NCBI GenBank assembly: GCA_012727515.1
Contig: JAAYGZ010000175.1
Location: forward strand, 1-17,344
Origin: Desulfovibrionales bacterium
GTDB lineage: Bacteria; Desulfobacterota; Desulfovibrionia; Desulfovibrionales; Desulfomicrobiaceae
DNA: 17,344 bases
Direction of reading: 5' to 3'
Part shown: positions 13,639 through 17,344 of the stretch, piece by piece
How the letters are laid out: each line of letters opens with the position of its first letter
Numbering within the stretch: the first letter of the stretch is position 1
Position numbers and translations under genes: made by a program
Notes under the pieces: generated by a model
Told to the model about the DNA's origin: nothing
Databases searched by the model: none
What the model saw: the letters and a program-made list of their open reading frames with translations, nothing else

Positions 13639-14544
13639 ATGTCTGTGTTGCCCCGGATGTCCTGCCCGGCTGACGATACGTATGAGGTTTGGCTTGAGCT
13701 TTTGCCACTTCAGGCTAGTCCGGAGCTTTTACGCTTCTTAGGTGATTCTTTAGCAGCATATTTACGCCAAACAGGCCTGAACCTGTATGTGCTCGGACTG
13801 TCTGGTGGCCTTGATTCTTCATTTCTCGCAGCCCTGCTGCATGTTCACCATATTCCCTACCTTGGTTTCTGCCTGCCCATTACGTCCAATACCCCGGCTG
13901 AAATTGACCGGGCTGTCCGTGCTGCCACAGCCTATGCTAATCCGCCTGAAGGGCTATCGGTCCAGGCTGTTTGTGATTTGTCTGCCCTGTACGCCCAGAT
14001 TTCCCAAAATTTTCAGACCTGCTTTCCCCGTTCAACCCCGGTAGCAGAGGGCAACCTCAAAGCCCGTATCCGTATGCAATTTCTTTATCATGCGGCATCG
14101 TTGCATGGTGGGTGTGTGTTGGGCACAGATCAACTTGATGAGCTGCTGATGGGATTTTGGACTCTGCATGGTGATGTGGGTGATATCAGCCCGTTACAGT
14201 TTATTCCCAAAACAGTTGAATACGATCTGGCCAGGATGTTATGCCGTGAATTGACGCAACCCGAACCTCTTATGGCTGCCATAGAAGCCGTGCCCACGGA
14301 TGGGCTCGGTATCAGTGCTTCAGATTTAGATCAGCTGGGCGTTGAATCCTACGCGGCAGTTGAAGAACTTTTTCGCACGTTTTTTCAGCTCAAACTCGTA
14401 GAGCAAAGGCGTTTGCTTCATGACTCAGAGCAGGCCGCACTGGATGTTCTTATGGCCACTGAGCCGTTGCGTCGTTTTTTTACCAGCGGCCACAAGCGGA
14501 CAGGCCCGATTTTTTTTGATCCCCGCCAGGCGTGCTCATGCTAA
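13639..14544 (+). CDS. nadE: NAD(+) synthase, NadE type
   Basis: A 301-residue N-type ATP pyrophosphatase expected to amidate nicotinic acid adenine dinucleotide to NAD. Seen: ATP loop SGGLDSS (55-61), GNLKARIRM (138-146), LGTDQLDELLMGFWTLHGDVGDISPL (161-186, in which E168 matches the metal-binding glutamate spacing of NadE), PTDGLG (219-224) and the C-terminal HKRTGP. There is no fused glutaminase domain, so ammonia would be the nitrogen donor. It is somewhat longer and more divergent than typical NadE, so another amidating enzyme of this fold is possible but less likely. AGGAG at 13629-13633 sits five bases before the ATG. The 3' end overlaps the next gene by seven bases. Confidence 0.8.
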   Translation: MSVLPRMSCPADDTYEVWLELLPLQASPELLRFLGDSLAAYLRQTGLNLYVLGLSGGLDSSFLAALLHVHHIPYLGFCLPITSNTPAEIDRAVRAATAYANPPEGLSVQAVCDLSALYAQISQNFQTCFPRSTPVAEGNLKARIRMQFLYHAASLHGGCVLGTDQLDELLMGFWTLHGDVGDISPLQFIPKTVEYDLARMLCRELTQPEPLMAAIEAVPTDGLGISASDLDQLGVESYAAVEELFRTFFQLKLVEQRRLLHDSEQAALDVLMATEPLRRFFTSGHKRTGPIFFDPRQACSC

Positions 14545-15962
14545 AAGCGCGTTTTGTAATCTGGATGTGCTGGGTACATATTTTTGTTCTGTGCTGCCCG
14601 ACCCCAGGACAGACAAGTCTGACCGAGTTTACCATTCGTGATGAACTGGAACTGGCTCGCAAGTTTGATGTCATGATTGAAACGTATTTTCCTGTTGTGG
14701 AAGACGTGGAGATCAGTGGCTATGTGCGCGACCTTGTTGATCGTCTGGCCCTGACCATGCCGCCACAACCGTTTCCACTCAAGGTGACAGTGGTGCGGCA
14801 TGGAGCAATGAATGCCTTTGCCTCTGCGGCAGGGCATATCACTGTGTTTACAGGCCTGATCGCCAATCTCCACTCAGAAGATGAGCTGGCAAGTGTTCTG
14901 GCCCATGAACTGGCCCATGTTTCAGAGCGGCATATTGCGAAGGCTATTGAAAAAAGTAAGATTATCGGCGTTGGGACCATGCTGGGTATGCTGGCCGGGG
15001 TGCTGATTGGTTCGCAGACCCGGGGAGAAACAGGGGAGGCTCTGGCCCTGGGGTCTTTAGCAGGAAGCCAGGCCTTGCAGTTGCAGTATTCCCGCCAGAA
15101 TGAAGCAGAAGCAGATCAGTATGGCGTGGATTTTCTGGTGGCTGCGGGCTTTAATCCCCTGGGCATAACTGCTGCCTTTGAGCGTATTCGAAAATTGCAG
15201 TGGATTGCCGGAGGTGGCGGCGTGCCCTCGTATCTGACCACGCATCCGGGCATGAACGAGCGTATTGGTGCCATGGAAGAGCGCATTGCCCGTCTGCCAG
15301 AAGAGGTGCGTACACGCAGTACGGATAATAGTCGGTTTTTGCGGGCCAAGGCCATGTCACAGGCCTGGCACACAGACGCACGTTCTGCTCTGGCTGTATT
15401 TCGTGCGGCTAAAGACATGCCAGCATGTCTGGCACATCTTGGGGAAGCCATTGCCTACAGTCGTCAACAACAGACTGAAAATGCGCGCCAGAGTTTTGCC
15501 CTGGCCATGCAGTGCAATGGCGCGGATCCATTGTGGCAGCGTGAATATGGACGTTTTGCCTTTGAGTTTGGGCGGTTGGAAGATGCGTTTTCTGCCTTGC
15601 ACACTGCTGTTCTGAAAAGGCCACGAGATTTACTTGCCCTTTTTTTCTATGCCCGGGCAGGAGTAGAAAAGGGAGATGTGGCCACAGGTATTGACGCTTT
15701 GAACCGCGTGTTGAAAGAAGTGCCTCGCGATGCAGAGGTGCTCGAATATTTAGGACGCTTTCAGGCTGCGCAAGGAGACCATTTGAACGCGCATTTGAAT
15801 TTTGCCAAAGCCATGGCCTATCGGCGGCAGTTTGCTCGTTACGCCTATCATGTGCGGCAGGCCGAAGGTTTGGCTTTGACCGAAGCGCAGCGCGAGGCTA
15901 TTTCTGCTGTGCAACAGGAAGTCGCAGAGTATCGTCAGATTTTAGGACTACCTTCTGAGTAG
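14538..15962 (+). CDS. M48-family zinc metalloprotease with C-terminal TPR-like repeats (BepA/YfgC-like)
   Basis: A 474-residue exported protease. A hydrophobic N-terminal signal segment (about 5-20) ends in CCPTPG; it is not a clean lipobox. The M48 domain (about 30-255) has HELAH with zinc ligands H123 and H127, catalytic E124, and third ligand probably E189 in NEAEAD. The amphipathic or hydrophobic stretch 142-160 is usual for the family. The rest (about 265-470) consists of helical repeats resembling TPRs (for example EYGRFAFEFGRLEDAFSAL and LEYLGRFQAAQGD). E. coli BepA, with the same plan, helps assemble or degrade outer-membrane proteins such as LptD. ATG 14538 has AGG at 14528-14530; GTG 14532 is possible. 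It overlaps nadE by seven bases. Confidence 0.88.
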   Translation: MLKARFVIWMCWVHIFVLCCPTPGQTSLTEFTIRDELELARKFDVMIETYFPVVEDVEISGYVRDLVDRLALTMPPQPFPLKVTVVRHGAMNAFASAAGHITVFTGLIANLHSEDELASVLAHELAHVSERHIAKAIEKSKIIGVGTMLGMLAGVLIGSQTRGETGEALALGSLAGSQALQLQYSRQNEAEADQYGVDFLVAAGFNPLGITAAFERIRKLQWIAGGGGVPSYLTTHPGMNERIGAMEERIARLPEEVRTRSTDNSRFLRAKAMSQAWHTDARSALAVFRAAKDMPACLAHLGEAIAYSRQQQTENARQSFALAMQCNGADPLWQREYGRFAFEFGRLEDAFSALHTAVLKRPRDLLALFFYARAGVEKGDVATGIDALNRVLKEVPRDAEVLEYLGRFQAAQGDHLNAHLNFAKAMAYRRQFARYAYHVRQAEGLALTEAQREAISAVQQEVAEYRQILGLPSE

Positions 15963-16060
15963 TGATGAGGCTGAGGAAAGGTCTGTGCAGGGCATGGACC
16001 TCATGGAGAATGTATATATTCCGCTGAGATACATAATGGATGTCGCGCGGTGATAACCTT

Positions 16061-16065
16061 GGAGG
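16061..16065 (+). promoter_or_regulatory. Shine-Dalgarno site that selects the yajC start
   Basis: GGAGG lies six bases before the ATG at 16072 but only three before the adjoining ATG at 16069, so the second of two consecutive ATG codons is the better start. Confidence 0.7.
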
Positions 16066-16071
16066 ATAATG

Positions 16072-16422
16072 ATGTTTTTTGAAAGTATCGCTCATGCAAT
16101 GGGGCAGGCCGGAGCACCTGCGGCTGGAGGACAGCCTGGTGGACCGCTGATGACGTTTATGCCGCTTATTTTGATGTTTGTGATTTTTTATTTTCTGCTT
16201 ATTCGTCCTCAGCAGAAAAAACAAAAAGAGCACAAACACATGCTTGAGAATCTTGTCCGAGGTGACCGGGTCGTAACTGCCGGGGGATTGTATGGCCGTG
16301 TAGTGGAAGCCAAAGAAGATATTTTGACTATTGATCTGGGCAATGAGGTTCAGGTGCAGGTGGGGCGCGGATATATTGCCGCAAAAATTAATCCAGATAC
16401 GGCAAAAGACAAGAAAAAATAG
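16072..16422 (+). CDS. yajC: YajC, Sec translocase accessory subunit
   Basis: A 116-residue inner-membrane protein. After a Gly/Ala/Pro-rich N-terminus (10-25) there is one membrane segment (about 27-45, MTFMPLILMFVIFYFLLIRPQ), ending in the family signature RPQQKKQKEH. A small cytoplasmic domain follows with LVRGDRVVTAGGLYGRVV and a lysine-rich end. YajC associates with SecD-SecF and the SecYEG channel. The next gene is secD, as in most bacteria. The gap before it (109 bases after the protease gene) has no clear promoter: CATAAT at 16032-16037 lacks a -35. The alternative start at 16069 adds one methionine. Confidence 0.95.
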   Translation: MFFESIAHAMGQAGAPAAGGQPGGPLMTFMPLILMFVIFYFLLIRPQQKKQKEHKHMLENLVRGDRVVTAGGLYGRVVEAKEDILTIDLGNEVQVQVGRGYIAAKINPDTAKDKKK

Positions 16423-16429
16423 ATCTGTC

Positions 16430-16490
16430 ACAGCTGCACGGGCTTGTCTGCCTGGCTCAGATTCTGCGCAGTATAAGGCCGTGTGGCTGT
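16430..16490 (+). other. Long imperfect hairpin between yajC and secD
   Basis: Bases 16430-16445 can pair with 16475-16490 at 13 of 16 positions (mismatches form a 2x2 internal loop and one single mismatch). The 29-base loop itself holds CTGC (16448-16451) and GCAG (16468-16471), which can pair. No T run follows, so it is not an intrinsic terminator. It fills most of the 104-base gap and may act as an mRNA processing or stability element. Confidence 0.55.
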
Positions 16491-16526
16491 ACCTCGTTGT
16501 TACGCTCAACAAATAAGGAAAAAAAT

Positions 16527-17344
16527 ATGGGTAGTTTGCGTTGGAGAGCGATGCTTGCCGCCGCAGTGGTGCTCGTGGCTCTGATTTATGTATTGCCGTC
16601 TATCCCCGCAGTACACAACTCATCATTGCGTACTTTTCTGCCAGCAGCAGAACTGAATCTGGGCCTTGATCTCAAGGGTGGAATTCATCTGACCCTGGGC
16701 GTGGACCTGGACGTGGCACTAGCCAATGCCATGAGTGGCCTGGGACAGGATATTCGCACCGAGGCCAGAGACGAGAAGATTGTTGTGCTGCGGCCCAGGG
16801 TTGTGCAGACAAAGGCGCTGGAATTTGTGCTGGTAAACCAAGACCAGCAACAGACGATGGATACTCTGCTGCGCACGAAATTTTCTACAGTGCAGGTCCA
16901 ACATCGGGAAAATATTGATGGAGGGCAGATCCGCTACACCTTGCAGCCTACCGAAGACTATATTCGCTATCTTCAGGGCTTAACCATGGATCAGGCCTTA
17001 AAGACCATTCGGAGTCGTATTGACCAGTTTGGCGTGGCAGAGCCTGATATTCGCAAACAGCAAGGTAATAGAATTATTGTTCAATTGCCGGGTCTGGCTG
17101 ATCCCAAGCGAGCAGTAAATATCATCGGGCGTACTGCACATCTGGAATTTAAGCTGGTTGATGACCTGGCTGATGTGCATGCAGCAGAGAGCGGCACTGT
17201 ACCTGCTGACAGCGAACTGGCTTATATGATTGAAAAAGGTGGCGGCAGTGGCAAAATACCTCTGGTGCTCAAAAAAGAAGCAGTGCTGACTGGCGAATAT
17301 ATTACAGACGCAAATGTGCAGTTTGATTCCTATGGGCAGGCATA
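16527..17344 (+). CDS. secD: SecD, protein-export membrane subunit (3' truncated by window)
   Basis: The first 272 codons of secD; the gene runs off the window. SecD, with SecF, uses the proton gradient to complete protein export from the periplasmic side. Seen: an N-terminal membrane segment (about 8-27), the D1 motif LNLGLDLKGGIHLTLGVD (43-60) at the start of the large periplasmic P1 domain, the strongly conserved IRSRIDQFGVAEPDI and IVQLPG blocks, and GRTAHLEFKLV. The C-terminal membrane bundle lies outside the window. The ATG at 16527 has AAGGA (16515-16519) seven bases upstream. It follows yajC in the normal order, with an unusually long 104-base gap containing a hairpin. Confidence 0.96.
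   Translation, partial: MGSLRWRAMLAAAVVLVALIYVLPSIPAVHNSSLRTFLPAAELNLGLDLKGGIHLTLGVDLDVALANAMSGLGQDIRTEARDEKIVVLRPRVVQTKALEFVLVNQDQQQTMDTLLRTKFSTVQVQHRENIDGGQIRYTLQPTEDYIRYLQGLTMDQALKTIRSRIDQFGVAEPDIRKQQGNRIIVQLPGLADPKRAVNIIGRTAHLEFKLVDDLADVHAAESGTVPADSELAYMIEKGGGSGKIPLVLKKEAVLTGEYITDANVQFDSYGQA

Noticed and set aside
15965..16004. Short inverted repeats (ATGAGG/CCTCAT and AGGTC/GACCT) after the M48 protease gene
   Set aside because: Stems of five to six pairs that exclude each other, with no T run; too weak to call a terminator.
15898..16512. 204-codon open frame on the - strand over the protease end, yajC and the yajC-secD gap
   Set aside because: Crosses two firmly identified genes, shows no recognisable domain and has basic low-complexity sequence.
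16331..16516. 61-codon + strand frame crossing the yajC end into the secD leader, considered as a possible SecM/VemP-like leader peptide
   Set aside because: It starts inside yajC without a ribosome site and has no signal sequence or arrest-like motif.
1..17344. CRISPR arrays, insertion sequences, integrase/att sites, defence or toxin-antitoxin genes
   Set aside because: No direct-repeat arrays, transposase motifs or foreign-looking gene blocks were seen; all genes belong to conserved chromosomal families on one strand.

Overview
The window looks like ordinary chromosomal housekeeping DNA from a Gram-negative sulfate-reducer-type bacterium, most likely of the Desulfovibrionaceae/Desulfovibrionales. 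This is inferred from gene content and order (miaB, DUF151 nuclease, PHP gene, tolQRAB-pal; then ispE, tRNA-Gln, prs, rplY, pth, carD, rho) and from protein flavour. No search could be run, so the genus is not named. All 17 protein genes and the single tRNA lie on the + strand. There is no insertion sequence, phage gene, CRISPR array, toxin-antitoxin pair or defence cassette, and I found no credible new multi-gene system. The points worth a second look are mostly in the leaders and gaps between genes.

Region 1 (1-5749) is a tightly packed set ending at an intrinsic terminator. It holds the 3' end of miaB (tRNA hypermodification), a DUF151 bifunctional-nuclease gene overlapping it by 7 bases, a PHP-domain phosphoesterase, and the Tol-Pal envelope machine in the order tolQ, tolR, tolA, tolB, pal. 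TolQ/TolR form the proton-driven motor, TolA is the periplasm-spanning arm, TolB the periplasmic propeller and Pal the peptidoglycan-bound lipoprotein. No cpoB (ybgF) or ybgC is present next to them.

Region 2 (5762-8206) holds a YheT-type alpha/beta hydrolase and a DegP/HtrA periplasmic serine protease with two PDZ domains.

Region 3 (8262-10914) runs from ispE (isoprenoid precursor synthesis) through a tRNA-Gln(TTG) wedged between coding regions to prs (PRPP synthesis) and rplY (ribosomal protein bL25), and ends at a strong terminator.

Region 4 (10948-12188) holds pth (peptidyl-tRNA hydrolase) and carD (a CarD/CdnL-type RNA polymerase-binding regulator), closed by a small terminator. Region 5 (12379-17344) starts with a 209-base gap that probably carries the rho promoter and leader. 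It then runs through rho, nadE, an M48 metalloprotease with TPR-like repeats (BepA-like), yajC and the 5' part of secD, which is cut by the window edge. Themes that link the window are envelope integrity and export (Tol-Pal, DegP, BepA-like protease, YajC/SecD) and core information processing (MiaB, tRNA-Gln, bL25, Pth, CarD, Rho).

Several starts were moved from the longest open frame because a Shine-Dalgarno (SD) sequence decides them: tolQ 1550, pal 5126, degP 6767, prs 9284, carD 11639, bepA-like 14538 and yajC 16072. No gap without a gene exceeds 300 bases; the longest is 12170-12378.
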